64,000 bases of DNA from Pseudomonas sp. MTM4. GTDB lineage: Bacteria > Pseudomonadota > Gammaproteobacteria > Pseudomonadales > Pseudomonadaceae. Position 1 is the stretch's first letter, and the number at the start of each line of letters is the position of its first letter. The notes beneath the pieces were generated by a model. It searched no databases. It was not told the origin of the DNA and worked only from the letters and a program-made list of their open reading frames with translations. This document shows, piece after piece, positions 17,636 to 27,370 of this stretch. Made by a program: the position numbers and the translations under genes. The DNA lies in the NCBI RefSeq assembly GCF_019355055.1, contig NZ_CP048411.1, positions 62,001 through 126,000 on the forward strand, in the 5' to 3' direction.

Positions 17636-18568
17636 ATGGCCGGTGTATTGGATTCGGTTAACCAGCGTACCCAGCTGGTGGGGCAGAATCGTCTGGAGTT
17701 GCTGCTGTTCAGGCTGGATGACAAGCAGCTCTATGGCATTAACGTGTTCAAGGTTAAAGAGGTGCTGCAGTGTCCTCGGCTCACCATCATGCCTCGGTCC
17801 AGTCCGGTTGTGCGTGGCGTGGCGAACATACGTGGCAGCACGCTTTCGATTCTCGATCTTTCCTTGGCTACCGGAAAACCTGCATTGCAGGACCTCTCCA
17901 ATAGCTTCGCCATCATCGTTGAATACAACAACAAGGTGCTCGGGTTTCTGGTGCGATCGGTGGAGCGGATCGTCAATATGAACTGGGAGGCCATCCTGCC
18001 GCCGCCCAAAGGCGTTGGGCCTGATCACTATCTGACAGCTGTCACCCATGTGGATGGCCAGATGGTCGAAATCATCGACGTGGAAAAAGTGCTGGCCGAG
18101 GTGGCTCCCGTTTCGGAAGTGCTATCGGTTGGTATCGCGGACGAGGAAACCACCAGCAAGGCGTCATCCAGCCGGGTTCTGATCGTCGATGATTCCTCGG
18201 TTGCGCGGAAACAGATAATTCGTTGTCTACAGAATCTGGGAATCGAGGTGGTTGCACACAACGATGGCCGCCAGGCGCTGACCTACCTGCGAAAGTTGGT
18301 AGCAGATGGCAAGAAGCCATCCGAGGAATTCGTCATGATGATTTCAGACATCGAAATGCCTGAGATGGACGGCTATACGTTGACCACCGAGGTTCGTCAG
18401 GATCCGGCCATGCGGGATTTGCATATTCTGCTGCATACTTCACTCTCCGGTGTGTTCAACCAGAGCATGGTCAAGCGAGTCGGTGCGGACGATTTTCTCG
18501 CCAAATTTCAGGCGGACGATCTGGCCAACCGGGTGATAGAGCGAATCCGAACTACGGATAAGAATTGA
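17636..18568 (+). CDS. cheV: Chemotaxis protein CheV (CheW-receiver fusion)
   Basis: The 310-residue protein couples receptors to the CheA kinase and can be phosphorylated. Residues about 20-165 form a CheW-like domain (LLLFRLDDKQLYGINVFKV). Residues about 178-305 form a response-regulator receiver domain with VLIVDDSSVARKQ and the acceptor aspartate in SDIEMPEMDGY near residue 238. The order CheW domain then receiver is diagnostic for CheV. It is followed 37 bases later by cheR, giving the cheV-cheR pair usual upstream of flgB in pseudomonads. Confidence 0.95.
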   Translation: MAGVLDSVNQRTQLVGQNRLELLLFRLDDKQLYGINVFKVKEVLQCPRLTIMPRSSPVVRGVANIRGSTLSILDLSLATGKPALQDLSNSFAIIVEYNNKVLGFLVRSVERIVNMNWEAILPPPKGVGPDHYLTAVTHVDGQMVEIIDVEKVLAEVAPVSEVLSVGIADEETTSKASSSRVLIVDDSSVARKQIIRCLQNLGIEVVAHNDGRQALTYLRKLVADGKKPSEEFVMMISDIEMPEMDGYTLTTEVRQDPAMRDLHILLHTSLSGVFNQSMVKRVGADDFLAKFQADDLANRVIERIRTTDKN

Positions 18569-18605
18569 GGCATGTCCTCTTCAATACGACTGGTGGGCCT
18601 TATCA

Positions 18606-19430
18606 GTGTCAGGTGATCCGGATTTCGATCAGTTCCGAGTGTTCCTAGAGAAGACGTGCGGCATTCTGCTGGGCAGCAACAAGCAGTACCTCGTAACCAG
18701 CCGGCTGAACAAGCTGATGGAGCAGCAGGGGCTCAGGAGCCTTGGCGACCTGGTCAGGAAAATTCAGGCCCAGCCACGCAGCGGTCTGCGTGAGCAGGTC
18801 GTGGATGCGATGACGACCAACGAAACGCTCTGGTTTCGCGATACCTATCCATTCGAAGTGCTTAGGAGTCGGACCTTGCCGGAGCTCCTGAAAACCGCGC
18901 CGGGTCAACGCCTGCGTATATGGTCGGCTGCCTGTTCCTCGGGGCAGGAACCTTATTCGTTGTCGATGACTGTCGACGAATATGAGCGCAGCAACCCCAG
19001 CCAACTTAAGTTGGCAGTTCAGATCGTCGCTACCGAGCTGTCTGGCACCATGCTTGCTGCAAGCAAGGCTGCGGAGTACGACAGTCTGGCTATCGCGCGG
19101 GGATTGTCGAGCGAGCGCTTACAGCGTTATTTCGACGTCAAGACACCAGGCCGTTGGGTTGTCAAACCAGCGATTCGAAACCGCGTCGAGTTCCGTGTTC
19201 AGAATCTGCTCGATAGCTATGCGGTGCTGGGGAAGTTCGACGTGGTGTTCTGCCGTAACGTGCTCATCTACTTTTCTGCGGATGTGAAGAAAGACATTCT
19301 TCGGCGTATTCACGCCACGCTGAAGCCGGGCGGATATTTGTTTCTCGGGGCATCCGAGGCGCTGAACGGGCTTCCTGAGTTGTACCAGATGATCCAATGC
19401 AGTCCAGGCATCATCTATAAGGCTAAGTAG
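18606..19430 (+). CDS. cheR: Chemotaxis protein methyltransferase CheR
   Basis: The 274-residue enzyme methylates glutamates of chemoreceptors with S-adenosylmethionine. The N-terminal helical domain (about 5-75) precedes the Rossmann-type domain, which shows TTNETLWFRD, RIWSAACSSGQEPYSLSM (the SAM-binding motif), FDVVFCRNVLIYF and GGYLFLGASE. The start is a GTG at 18606, consistent with the family start and with the 37-base spacing to cheV. No C-terminal pentapeptide-type receptor tether is evident. It is probably the last gene of its operon, because flgB has its own promoter. Confidence 0.95.
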   Translation: MSGDPDFDQFRVFLEKTCGILLGSNKQYLVTSRLNKLMEQQGLRSLGDLVRKIQAQPRSGLREQVVDAMTTNETLWFRDTYPFEVLRSRTLPELLKTAPGQRLRIWSAACSSGQEPYSLSMTVDEYERSNPSQLKLAVQIVATELSGTMLAASKAAEYDSLAIARGLSSERLQRYFDVKTPGRWVVKPAIRNRVEFRVQNLLDSYAVLGKFDVVFCRNVLIYFSADVKKDILRRIHATLKPGGYLFLGASEALNGLPELYQMIQCSPGIIYKAK

Positions 19431-19529
19431 GAACGGTCGATCCTGCAGCGTCGCAGCGAGGCGGCGGCAGAAATCTGTCGGTCATGAGTGAAGAGGCGGC
19501 AAAAACATGGAAAAGCTTTGCCGCTTTTG

Positions 19530-19549
19530 ACGCATCGCTCCTGATGCGT
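19530..19549 (+). repeat. Inverted repeat between cheR and flgB
   Basis: A perfect 7-bp palindrome, ACGCATC-GCTCCT-GATGCGT, lies about 40 bases before the flgB -24 element. It has no T-run. It could be a weak cheR 3' hairpin or an activator site for the sigma-54 promoter; the sequence alone does not decide. Confidence 0.4.
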
Positions 19550-19586
19550 TGCTATAAATCCCTTCTAAATCAGTTAATTATCGAAA

Positions 19587-19602
19587 TGGCATGGCCTTTG
19601 CT
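19587..19602 (+). promoter_or_regulatory. Sigma-54 promoter of flgBCDE
   Basis: TGGCAT-GGCCT-TTGCT gives exact GG-N10-GC spacing and ends about 43 bases before the flgB ATG. It explains why the longer open frame from 19591 cannot be the real start of flgB. In P. aeruginosa flgBCDE depends on RpoN, as I recall, probably through FleR. Confidence 0.85.
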
Positions 19603-19644
19603 GTTGGTTTGCTAAGCAGACTGTATCCGGCAGAGGGCCAGATC

Positions 19645-20049
19645 ATGAGCATCAGTTTCGATAAAGCTCTGGGTATCCACGAAAAAGCACTTGGCTTTCG
19701 CGCTCAGCGTGCCGAGGTGCTTGCCAACAATATTGCCAACGCCGACACGCCTAATTATAAGGCCCGTGATCTGGAGTTCGGCAGCGTTCTGGCTGCCCAG
19801 CAGAGCAAAAACCAGGGCGAGTTCGGCGTCGCTGTCACCAGTAGCAAGCACATCGCGGCGCAAGGGTTTGAGATTGCCGATCCAGGCCTTCGATTTCGCA
19901 CGCCGATGCATGCTTCGCTGGATCAGAACACTGTCGATGCACAGGTCGAGCAAGCCGCTTACGCCGAAAACGCCGTCGACTTCCAGGCAAGCTTCACCTT
20001 TCTCAACAGTAAATTCAGGGGGCTCATGAGCGCCCTGCGCGGCGAATAA
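19645..20049 (+). CDS. flgB: Flagellar proximal rod protein FlgB
   Basis: The 134-residue rod protein is exported by the flagellar type III system and polymerises next to the MS-ring with FlgC, FlgF and FlgG. It has the rod-family N-terminal motif RAEVLANNIANADTPNYKARDLEF and a C-terminal helix typical of FlgB (AVDFQASFTFLNSKFRGLMSAL). The ATG at 19645, after CAGAGGG, is the start because the upstream in-frame codon at 19591 lies inside the promoter. flgC follows 14 bases later. Confidence 0.96.
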   Translation: MSISFDKALGIHEKALGFRAQRAEVLANNIANADTPNYKARDLEFGSVLAAQQSKNQGEFGVAVTSSKHIAAQGFEIADPGLRFRTPMHASLDQNTVDAQVEQAAYAENAVDFQASFTFLNSKFRGLMSALRGE

Positions 20050-20063
20050 CAGGAGCGAAGCCC

Positions 20064-20507
20064 ATGTCCCTTAGCAGCGTATTCAATATCGCCGGCAGCG
20101 GCATGAGTGCTCAAAGCACTCGCCTCAACACCATCTCCAGCAACATCGCCAACGCTGAGACCGTTTCGTCCAGCGTCGATCAAACTTACCGCGCCCGCCA
20201 TCCGGTCTTCGCGACCATGTTGCAGCAGGCCAACGGTACGCCAAGCGGATCCTTGTTCGCCGAGCAGGATCAAGCTGGTGCCGGTGTTCAGGTGCTCGGC
20301 GTGGTGGAAGACCAGAGCGAGCTGCAAGCCCGTTACGAGCCCAACCATCCGGCTGCGAATGAAGAAGGCTACGTCTATTACCCGAACGTCAACGTCGTGG
20401 AGGAAATGGCGGACATGATTTCTGCCAGCCGGTCGTTCCAGACCAACGCCGAGTTGATGAATACGGCCAAGACCATGCTGCAGAAAGTTCTGACCCTAGG
20501 CCAGTAA
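20064..20507 (+). CDS. flgC: Flagellar proximal rod protein FlgC
   Basis: The 147-residue rod subunit starts SLSSVFNIAGSGMSAQSTRLNTISSN, the standard N-terminal helix of axial proteins. It ends with a coiled-coil-forming C-terminus (MISASRSFQTNAELMNTAKTMLQKVLTLGQ). The middle has the FlgC-typical YEPNHPAANEEGYVYYPNVNVVEEM. It has no cleaved signal, as expected for a type III export substrate. It is the second gene of flgBCDE. Confidence 0.97.
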   Translation: MSLSSVFNIAGSGMSAQSTRLNTISSNIANAETVSSSVDQTYRARHPVFATMLQQANGTPSGSLFAEQDQAGAGVQVLGVVEDQSELQARYEPNHPAANEEGYVYYPNVNVVEEMADMISASRSFQTNAELMNTAKTMLQKVLTLGQ

Positions 20508-20525
20508 CCCTTACGAGAGATAGCC

Positions 20526-21206
20526 ATGAGCACGACAGGCGGCGTCAGCGGTACCGGTTCGGTACTCGACCAATACCAGATCAAAGATCGCGAAGTAAAA
20601 AGCAACGATCTTGGCAAGAACGAGTTTCTTGAGCTGCTGGTAACTCAGCTGAACAACCAGAACCCTCTGGAACCTCAGGAAAACGGCGAGTTCATTGCAC
20701 AGTTGGCCCAGTTCAGTACGGTCGAAGGTGTGGAGAAACTGAACTCAAGCATGGAAACCATGCTATCGGGCTATCAGTCATCCCAGGCGCTACAGGCGTC
20801 GTCGCTGGTTGGCCGCAAGGTGATCGTGCCCACCGACAAGGCCGTCGTCGATACCAGCGAAACCTTCAAGGCCAGCCTGGTATTGCCGACGACCAGCAGC
20901 AACGTGTCGGTCAACGTTTATGACAGTGCCGGCACGGTGGTCAACCGGATCAACATGGGCCAGCAGGAAGCCGGAAACGTTTCGTTCATGTGGGACGGCA
21001 AGGATTCGAGCGGCAATACCTTGCCGCCTGGAACCTACCGATTCGAAGCACAAGCCACCTATCAAGGCGAGACCAAGGGTTTGTACACCTTGCTCCCAGC
21101 CAACGTAGACAGCGTCACGCTCGGACAGAACGGCGGGGAGCTGATGCTCAACCTGGCCGGTGTTGGCAGCATTGGGCTGTCTCAAGTCCAGGTCATTGGT
21201 CAGTAA
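20526..21206 (+). CDS. flgD: Hook-capping protein FlgD
   Basis: The 226-residue scaffold protein caps the growing hook so that FlgE can polymerise, and it leaves when the hook is finished. The N-terminus has LGKNEFLELLVTQLNNQNPLEPQENGEFIAQLAQFSTVEG, the FlgD export and capping region. The C-terminal half has the FlgD Ig-like/tudor fold with WDGKDSSGNTLPPGTYRF. Length is normal for pseudomonads. It lies 18 bases after flgC and 31 before flgE. Confidence 0.97.
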   Translation: MSTTGGVSGTGSVLDQYQIKDREVKSNDLGKNEFLELLVTQLNNQNPLEPQENGEFIAQLAQFSTVEGVEKLNSSMETMLSGYQSSQALQASSLVGRKVIVPTDKAVVDTSETFKASLVLPTTSSNVSVNVYDSAGTVVNRINMGQQEAGNVSFMWDGKDSSGNTLPPGTYRFEAQATYQGETKGLYTLLPANVDSVTLGQNGGELMLNLAGVGSIGLSQVQVIGQ

Positions 21207-21237
21207 CTGCCGGCACACCCGGTAACAGGAGCAATTC

Positions 21238-22563
21238 ATGTCGTTCAATATCGGCCTTAGCGGCATGCGTGCCGCCAGCAAAGACCTCAACGTTACAGGT
21301 AACAACATCGCTAACGCCGGAACTGCTGGCTTCAAGCAGTCACGTGCAGAGTTTGCGGATGTGTATGCCTCGTCCGTACTCGGAACTGGTAAGAATCCCC
21401 AGGGCAGCGGCGTGTTGCTTGCGAACGTGTCGCAGCAATTCAACCAGGGCAACATCAACTACACGCAGAATGCGCTGGACCTGGCGATCAATGGCAACGG
21501 GTTCTTTCAGGTCAGCAATAACGGTGCGCTGAGCTATACCCGCGCCGGTTATTTCGGAACGGATAAAGAGGGCAATCTGGTCGATAACTTCGGCTACAAC
21601 CTTCAGGGTTACTCGGTCGACGGTAATGGCAATATCCAGACAGGGCGTGTGAGCGACCTGAAGATCCAGACGGCCAGCCAGGAGCCTAAGGCGACGACGA
21701 CAATCGCCCAAGGTTTCAACCTGAATTCGACCAATACCCAGCCGGTCAATACGCCATTCAATCCGGCAGATCCGCTGACCTATAACTCGTCGACCTCGAC
21801 CAACATCTATGACGAGCAAGGCAATGCTCATGTCATGACGCAGTACTTCGTTAAATCGCCCACGTCTAACTCCTGGCAAATGAACGTACTGATTGATGGG
21901 CGTAACCCAGCAATGCCTATCGCCACACCGGGCGATCCGTCTGCCGTCCCGCCAGTAGCTGCTTGGAGCGGCACCGAGCCAGCTTCAGTAACGCTTGAGT
22001 TCAGCCCTTCTGGCAGTTTGATCACCCCGGCTGACGGCAGCATGGCGCTTAACGGCTGGCAGCCTGCCATCCAGAACAGTGACGGTACTTGGTCACTGAA
22101 CAATGCGGCGCCTGCGGGCGGATTGAACATGACGTTGGATATGCGTGGCTCCACCCAGTACGCCAGCGCGTTTGCGGTTAATAGCGTAAGTCAGGACGGC
22201 TATACCACGGGCGAGCTTGCCGGCCTTGAGATTGGGGAAACAGGTGAGATCTTTGCTCGCTATACCAACGGCCAATCCAAAGTGCAGGGCCAGATCATCC
22301 TGGCCAACTTCGCCAACGTTCAGGGTTTGACCCCAGTAGGCAAAACCCAGTGGGTACAGTCGTTCGAATCCGGCGAACCAGTGCGCAACCCGCCAGGCAG
22401 CGGCACGTTGGGCTCGTTGCAGGCCGGCGCCTTGGAGGATTCCAACGTCGAGCTGTCGGACCAGTTGGTCAACCTGATCGTGGCGCAGCGCAACTACCAG
22501 GCGAACGCCAAGACAATCGAAACCGAAAGCGCGATCACCCAGACGATCATCAACTTGCGTTGA
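21238..22563 (+). CDS. flgE: Flagellar hook protein FlgE
   Basis: The 441-residue protein polymerises into the hook, the universal joint of the flagellum. N-terminal axial motif: SFNIGLSGMRAASKDLNVTGNNIANAGTAGFKQSRAEF. The conserved LDLAINGNGFFQV lies near residue 85. The C-terminal motif is LVNLIVAQRNYQANAKTIETESAITQTIINLR. The middle is the variable surface domain. A strong terminator follows, so it is the last gene of flgBCDE. Confidence 0.97.
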   Translation: MSFNIGLSGMRAASKDLNVTGNNIANAGTAGFKQSRAEFADVYASSVLGTGKNPQGSGVLLANVSQQFNQGNINYTQNALDLAINGNGFFQVSNNGALSYTRAGYFGTDKEGNLVDNFGYNLQGYSVDGNGNIQTGRVSDLKIQTASQEPKATTTIAQGFNLNSTNTQPVNTPFNPADPLTYNSSTSTNIYDEQGNAHVMTQYFVKSPTSNSWQMNVLIDGRNPAMPIATPGDPSAVPPVAAWSGTEPASVTLEFSPSGSLITPADGSMALNGWQPAIQNSDGTWSLNNAAPAGGLNMTLDMRGSTQYASAFAVNSVSQDGYTTGELAGLEIGETGEIFARYTNGQSKVQGQIILANFANVQGLTPVGKTQWVQSFESGEPVRNPPGSGTLGSLQAGALEDSNVELSDQLVNLIVAQRNYQANAKTIETESAITQTIINLR

Positions 22564-22614
22564 CGAGTCGCAGCGGCAGTCGCTGCATGGCGGAATTCTG
22601 CCGCTCCGTCTAAC

Positions 22615-22640
22615 AAAAGGCCCTTCGGGGCCTTTTCTTT
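22615..22640 (+). terminator. Intrinsic terminator after flgE
   Basis: The 9-bp stem AAAAGGCCC / GGGCCTTTT has a stable TTCG tetraloop and continues into a T-rich tract. It separates the flgBCDE transcript from flgF, which has its own sigma-54 promoter 46 bases further on. Confidence 0.92.
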
Positions 22641-22685
22641 TCTCTAAATCTCTGCAAATCAGTAGCTTAAGCGCCTTTTGGTGGT

Positions 22686-22701
22686 TGGCATGCGCATTGC
22701 T
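22686..22701 (+). promoter_or_regulatory. Sigma-54 promoter of flgFGHIJKL
   Basis: TGGCAT-GCGCA-TTGCT has exact GG-N10-GC spacing and lies about 53 bases before the flgF ATG. Its -24 and -12 elements are the same as those of the flgB promoter, which suggests the same activator. Confidence 0.87.
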
Positions 22702-22753
22702 TCCGAGAAGGTATGGAACGGTCAAGCGTCAATTCACGCGTCTCGGAGGTTCG

Positions 22754-23494
22754 ATGGACAAGATGCTCTATGTAGCCATGACGGGTGCGAGCCAAAACGC
22801 TCGTGCTCAGCAGGCTCATGCCAACAACCTGGCAAATATCTCGACTACCGGCTTCCGTCGTGACTTTGAGCAAGCGCGTTCAATGCAGGTGTTCGGCGAC
22901 AGTTTTCCGGCACGCGTCTATGCCATGACCGAGCGTCCAGGCACGGATTTCAGTGCCGGCACGTTGCAGGAAACGGGTCGAGATCTGGACGTGGCGGTCG
23001 AGGGCGAGGGCTGGATCGCGGTGCAAGCGCCCGACGGCAGCGAGGCCTATGCCCGTACCGGCAGCCTGAATATCGACACGCTCGGCATGCTGCGCACCGG
23101 CGACGGTTTGCCGGTGCTCGGCAATGCCGGGCCGATTGCCGTGCCGCCGGAAGAGAAAGTGGAGATCGGCGCCGACGGGTCCATCAGCATTCGTGCGCTC
23201 GGAGAAGATCCGAATGTGGTGGTGACGGTCGACCGTCTCAAGCTCGTCAACCCCGATCCAAAGCAGTTGGAAAAGGGCACCGATGGTTTGATCCGGATGA
23301 AGGACGGCCAGCCCGTCGAGGCTGACGCCGCGGTTCGCGTGACGTCCGGTTTTCTCGAGGCGAGCAACGTCAACGCGGTGGCGGAGATGACATCGATGCT
23401 GGCGCTGTCCCGGCAGTTCGAGCTTCACGTGAAAATGATGCGTACCGCCGAAGAAGACAGTGCCGCTGCGGCCCGAGTCTTGCAACTCAGCTAG
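22754..23494 (+). CDS. flgF: Flagellar proximal rod protein FlgF
   Basis: The 246-residue rod protein starts MDKMLYVAMTGASQNARAQQAHANNLANISTTGFRRDFEQ-like, with the axial N-terminal helix. It has DLDVAVEGEGWIAVQAPDGSEAYARTGSL in the middle and ends in a coiled-coil helix (FELHVKMMRTAEEDSAAAARVLQLS). The start at 22754 follows CGGAGGTTCG; the frame opens further upstream but without a family match. It is the first gene of flgFGHIJKL. Confidence 0.97.
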   Translation: MDKMLYVAMTGASQNARAQQAHANNLANISTTGFRRDFEQARSMQVFGDSFPARVYAMTERPGTDFSAGTLQETGRDLDVAVEGEGWIAVQAPDGSEAYARTGSLNIDTLGMLRTGDGLPVLGNAGPIAVPPEEKVEIGADGSISIRALGEDPNVVVTVDRLKLVNPDPKQLEKGTDGLIRMKDGQPVEADAAVRVTSGFLEASNVNAVAEMTSMLALSRQFELHVKMMRTAEEDSAAAARVLQLS

Positions 23495-23539
23495 TAAACA
23501 ACGCGCTGCGCCCGAATACCGGCGTACGAGGAGAAGAGC

Positions 23540-24325
23540 ATGCTTCCAGCACTGTGGGTGAGTAAGACGGGTTTGTCCGCCCAGGACATGAACCTGACGA
23601 CCATTTCCAACAACCTGGCCAACGTTTCCACCACGGGCTTCAAGAAAGACCGCGCCGAATTCCAGGATCTGCTGTATCAGATCCGGCGGCAGCCAGGTGG
23701 CCAGTCGACCCAGGACAGCGAGCTTCCGTCCGGCCTGCAGCTGGGTACCGGTGTTCGCATCGTCGGCACGCAGAAGCAGTTCACTGCCGGCAGCCTGCAG
23801 ACTACCGAGCAGCCGCTCGACATGGCGATCAATGGCCGCGGCTTCTTCCAGGTGCTGCTGCCCGACGGCACCGTGTCCTACTCGCGTGACGGTAGCTTCC
23901 ATCTGAACGCCGACGGCCAGATCGTGACCTCCAACGGCTATGCGCTGGAGCCGGCGATTGTCGTACCGCCGGAAACCCAGACCTTCACGGTCGGCGAGGA
24001 CGGCACCGTCTCGGTTACCACACTCGGCAACCCGGCGCCGCAAATCATCGGCAACCTGCAGACCGCCGACTTCGTCAACCCGGCAGGCCTGCAGGCCATG
24101 GGTAGCAACCTGTTCCTGGAAACCGCCGCAAGCGGTGCGCCGCAGGTCAGCACGCCCGGCCTGAACGGACTGGGCACGGTGCTGCAGAACACTCTGGAAA
24201 ACTCCAACGTCAGTGTCGTCGAGGAGCTGGTGAACATGATCACCACTCAGCGCGCCTACGAGATGAACTCGAAAGTCATCTCCACGGCCGATCAGATGCT
24301 GTCCTTCGTTACCCAGCAGCTGTAA
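23540..24325 (+). CDS. flgG: Flagellar distal rod protein FlgG
   Basis: The 261-residue protein forms the distal rod crossing the periplasm. It begins [40 protein letters not shown], has the FlgG-typical [39 protein letters not shown], and ends [29 protein letters not shown]. Length and motifs match the family exactly. It follows flgF by 45 bases and leads into flgH, whose lipoprotein forms the L-ring around this rod. Confidence 0.97.
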   Translation: MLPALWVSKTGLSAQDMNLTTISNNLANVSTTGFKKDRAEFQDLLYQIRRQPGGQSTQDSELPSGLQLGTGVRIVGTQKQFTAGSLQTTEQPLDMAINGRGFFQVLLPDGTVSYSRDGSFHLNADGQIVTSNGYALEPAIVVPPETQTFTVGEDGTVSVTTLGNPAPQIIGNLQTADFVNPAGLQAMGSNLFLETAASGAPQVSTPGLNGLGTVLQNTLENSNVSVVEELVNMITTQRAYEMNSKVISTADQMLSFVTQQL

Positions 24326-24354
24326 CAGCTGTCAGCCGCTGGATTGAGGTGAAT

Positions 24355-25050
24355 ATGCGCCGCTTGTTGATTGTTCTTCCGCTGATGTCCGCTGTGGTTC
24401 TGACCGGTTGCGTGGCGCCAGCCCCGAAGCCTAATGACCCGTACTACGCGCCGGTCCTGCCGCGTACGCCGCTGCCGGCTGCGCAAAACAACGGCGCCAT
24501 CTATCAGGCGGGTTTCGAAACCAATCTGTACGACGATCGGAAGGCCCATCGGGTCGGTGACATCATCACTATCACGCTCAACGAGCGGACCCAGGCGAGC
24601 AAGAATGCCAATTCCCAGATATCCAAGGAGAGCAGCGCCAATATCGGGCTCGGCTCGTTGTTTGGCGGCGCCGTATCGATGGCCAACCCGTTGACCGGCA
24701 ACGCCATGAACCTGGGCGCCGAGTACGACGCGGCGCGTGATACTTCCGGCTCCGGCCAGGCAGGGCAGAGCAACAGCCTGTCCGGCTCGATCACCGTCAC
24801 GGTGTCCGACGTGCTGCCAAACGGCATCCTGGCGATTCGCGGTGAGAAGTGGATGACACTCAACACGGGCGATGAGCTGGTGCGCATTGCCGGCCTGGTG
24901 CGCGCGGACGACATCGCCACCGACAACACCGTGCCGTCGACCCGTATCGCCGATGCCCGCATCACCTATTCCGGCACCGGCGCCTTCGCCGATGCCAGTC
25001 AGCCCGGTTGGCTGGATCGTTTCTTCATCAACCCGTTGTGGCCGTTCTAA
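24355..25050 (+). CDS. flgH: Flagellar L-ring lipoprotein FlgH
   Basis: The 231-residue outer-membrane lipoprotein forms the L-ring bushing. The signal peptide ends in the lipobox LTGC (cysteine at about residue 20). The family motif [22 protein letters not shown] region is present here as [23 protein letters not shown], and [28 protein letters not shown] follows. The ATG at 24355 is spaced correctly after GAGG; a GTG two codons earlier is less likely. Together with flgI it completes the outer rings. Confidence 0.96.
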   Translation: MRRLLIVLPLMSAVVLTGCVAPAPKPNDPYYAPVLPRTPLPAAQNNGAIYQAGFETNLYDDRKAHRVGDIITITLNERTQASKNANSQISKESSANIGLGSLFGGAVSMANPLTGNAMNLGAEYDAARDTSGSGQAGQSNSLSGSITVTVSDVLPNGILAIRGEKWMTLNTGDELVRIAGLVRADDIATDNTVPSTRIADARITYSGTGAFADASQPGWLDRFFINPLWPF

Positions 25051-25063
25051 GCAGGTGCAGGCA

Positions 25064-26167
25064 ATGAAACTGTTCAGCTCATTCGTAGTTGCCTTGCTGT
25101 GCCTGGTAGCCGTTCCGGCCCAAGCCGAGCGGCTCAAGGACATCGCCACCATTCAAGGTGTTCGTAGCAACCAGTTGATCGGATACGGCCTGGTGGTCGG
25201 CCTCAATGGCAGTGGCGACCAGACCACCCAGACGCCGTTCACGGTGCAGACGTTCAACAACATGATGGCGCAGTTCGGCATCAAGGTGCCGGCAGGTGGC
25301 AACGTTCAGCTGAAGAACGTCGCGGCCGTGTCCATTCATGCCGATCTGCCGCCCTTCGCCAAGCCGGGCCAGACCATCGATATCACCGTTTCGTCGATCG
25401 GTAACGCCAAGAGCCTGCGCGGCGGCAGCCTGTTGATGGCGCCACTCAAGGGTATCGACGGCAACGTCTACGCCATTGCCCAGGGCAACTTGGTGGTGGG
25501 TGGTTTTGATGCCGGCGGCGCGGACGGTTCGCGCATTACCGTGAACATTCCATCCGCAGGCCGCATTCCGAACGGCGCGACGGTCGAGCGGCCGGTGCCG
25601 AGCGCGTTCAATCAGGGCAACACCCTAACGATGAACCTCAATCGCCCAGATTTCACCACCGCCAAGAACATCGTCGATCACATCAACGAACTGCTCGGCC
25701 CGGGCGTGGCCCAGGCGCTCGATGGCGGCTCGATCAGCATCACCGCACCTCTGGACCCGAGCCAGCGCGTCGACTATCTATCGATCCTGGAAAACCTCGA
25801 AGTCGACGTTGGCCAGGCGGTGGCCAAGGTAATCATCAACTCGCGCACCGGCACCATCGTGATCGGCCAGAACGTTCGTGTGCAGCCGGCGGCAGTTACC
25901 CATGGCAGCCTGACCGTGACCATCTCCGAAGACCCGCAAGTCAGCCAGCCGAACCCGCTGTCGGACGGCCAGACGGTGGTGGTGCCCAACTCCAACGTCA
26001 AGGCGGAGCAGGAGGCCAAGCCGATGTTCAAGTTCGGTCCGGGGACCACGCTTGATGAGATCGTGCGAGCGGTGAATCAGGTGGGCGCCGCGCCCAGCGA
26101 CCTGATGGCTATCCTCGAAGCGCTCAAGCAAGCAGGCGCTTTGCAAGCCGACCTGATCGTGATCTGA
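25064..26167 (+). CDS. flgI: Flagellar P-ring protein FlgI
   Basis: The 367-residue periplasmic protein forms the P-ring in the peptidoglycan layer, assisted by FlgA. It has a cleaved signal peptide (residues 1-20, ending AQA). The mature start [33 protein letters not shown] is invariant in the family. The end ([36 protein letters not shown]) is also typical. The true start is the ATG at 25064; the frame is open far upstream inside flgH without meaning. flgJ follows after 10 bases. Confidence 0.97.
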   Translation: MKLFSSFVVALLCLVAVPAQAERLKDIATIQGVRSNQLIGYGLVVGLNGSGDQTTQTPFTVQTFNNMMAQFGIKVPAGGNVQLKNVAAVSIHADLPPFAKPGQTIDITVSSIGNAKSLRGGSLLMAPLKGIDGNVYAIAQGNLVVGGFDAGGADGSRITVNIPSAGRIPNGATVERPVPSAFNQGNTLTMNLNRPDFTTAKNIVDHINELLGPGVAQALDGGSISITAPLDPSQRVDYLSILENLEVDVGQAVAKVIINSRTGTIVIGQNVRVQPAAVTHGSLTVTISEDPQVSQPNPLSDGQTVVVPNSNVKAEQEAKPMFKFGPGTTLDEIVRAVNQVGAAPSDLMAILEALKQAGALQADLIVI

Positions 26168-26177
26168 GGACCGGGAC

Positions 26178-27368
26178 ATGGAAAATCGACTGGGGCTTGG
26201 CCGGCGCACACCTGATAGCGGCAGCTATTCCGACCTGAATCGGCTGAATCAGCTCAAGGTTGGCAAGGACCGTGACGGCGCGGAGAACGTGCGCAAGGTT
26301 GCGCAGGAGTTCGAGTCCCTGTTCATGAACGAGATGCTCAAGTCGATGCGTTCGGCCACCGAGGTGATGTCCAAGGACAATCCATTCAACAGCCAGGCCA
26401 GCAAGCAGTATCAGGATATGCACGACCAGCAGCTGTCGGTCACGCTTTCCAAGGAAGGCGGCGGTATTGGCCTGGCTGACGTGCTGATCCGTCAGCTGAG
26501 CAAGCAGCAGGAGCCCAGCGAGAAGCCGAATCCTTTTGCGCAGGTTGCACAGACCGAAGGCGCGAAAGCGTCGAGCAGCCCCAGCGCCGCCGTTGCGCCG
26601 GCCAGAAATGACTCGCAGCTGCTGAATCAACGCCGCCTGGCGCTGCCGGGCAAGCTTGCCGAGCGCCCGTCGGCAGAGACCGCACCTGTCGAGGTTGCAA
26701 AGAACGGAGCCGACGCCCAACAGGCCGGCAAGCCGCAGCCGTTGGTGAATCTCGACTGGCAGCCCGCGACGGCGTTCGCCGCACCTCAAGACGCGCCGTT
26801 GATCGTCAATGGCGTCGAGGCGACGGCACCTAGCGCGCCGAGCAAGACGCGTTTCAACTCACCGGCCGAATTCATCGCGACCATGCTGCCCATGGCGGAG
26901 AAAGCCGCCAAGCGACTCGGCGTAGAGCCGCGCTTCCTGGTGGCGCAGGCCGCGCTGGAAACCGGCTGGGGCAAGTCGATGATTCGTCAGAAGGACGGCA
27001 GCAACAGCCACAACCTGTTCGGTATCAAATCCACGGGTTGGCAAGGTGAGTCGGCGAAGGTCACCACAACCGAGTACATCAATGGCAAGGCGACCAAGCA
27101 GGTCGCTGGGTTCCGGGCTTACGACTCGTTCGAACAGAGCTTCAACGATTACGTTCGGCTGCTCGAGAACAACGACCGCTACCAGCCGGCGATTCAGGTT
27201 GCGAGCACCACCGGTAACTCGGAGCGCTTCGTCAACGAATTACAGCGGGCCGGTTACGCGACCGACCCGCAATATGCGAACAAGATCAATCAGATCGCTC
27301 GCAAAGTGCAGACCTACCAGACGATCGCTGACGCGAGTTCAGCGCCCGCCGTGCGGACTAGAGGCTAA
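26178..27368 (+). CDS. flgJ: Flagellar rod-cap and peptidoglycan hydrolase FlgJ
   Basis: The 396-residue protein is bifunctional. Residues about 35-105 are the rod-cap domain (VRKVAQEFESLFMNEMLKSMR). Residues about 225-385 form the GH73-type glucosaminidase that opens the peptidoglycan for the rod, with AQAALETGWGKSMI and the NLFGIKS motif. A long Pro/Ala/Lys-rich linker (about 110-220) joins them, longer than in enterobacteria. It lies between flgI and flgK with only two bases before flgK. Confidence 0.96.
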   Translation: MENRLGLGRRTPDSGSYSDLNRLNQLKVGKDRDGAENVRKVAQEFESLFMNEMLKSMRSATEVMSKDNPFNSQASKQYQDMHDQQLSVTLSKEGGGIGLADVLIRQLSKQQEPSEKPNPFAQVAQTEGAKASSSPSAAVAPARNDSQLLNQRRLALPGKLAERPSAETAPVEVAKNGADAQQAGKPQPLVNLDWQPATAFAAPQDAPLIVNGVEATAPSAPSKTRFNSPAEFIATMLPMAEKAAKRLGVEPRFLVAQAALETGWGKSMIRQKDGSNSHNLFGIKSTGWQGESAKVTTTEYINGKATKQVAGFRAYDSFEQSFNDYVRLLENNDRYQPAIQVASTTGNSERFVNELQRAGYATDPQYANKINQIARKVQTYQTIADASSAPAVRTRG

Positions 27369-27370
27369 TC

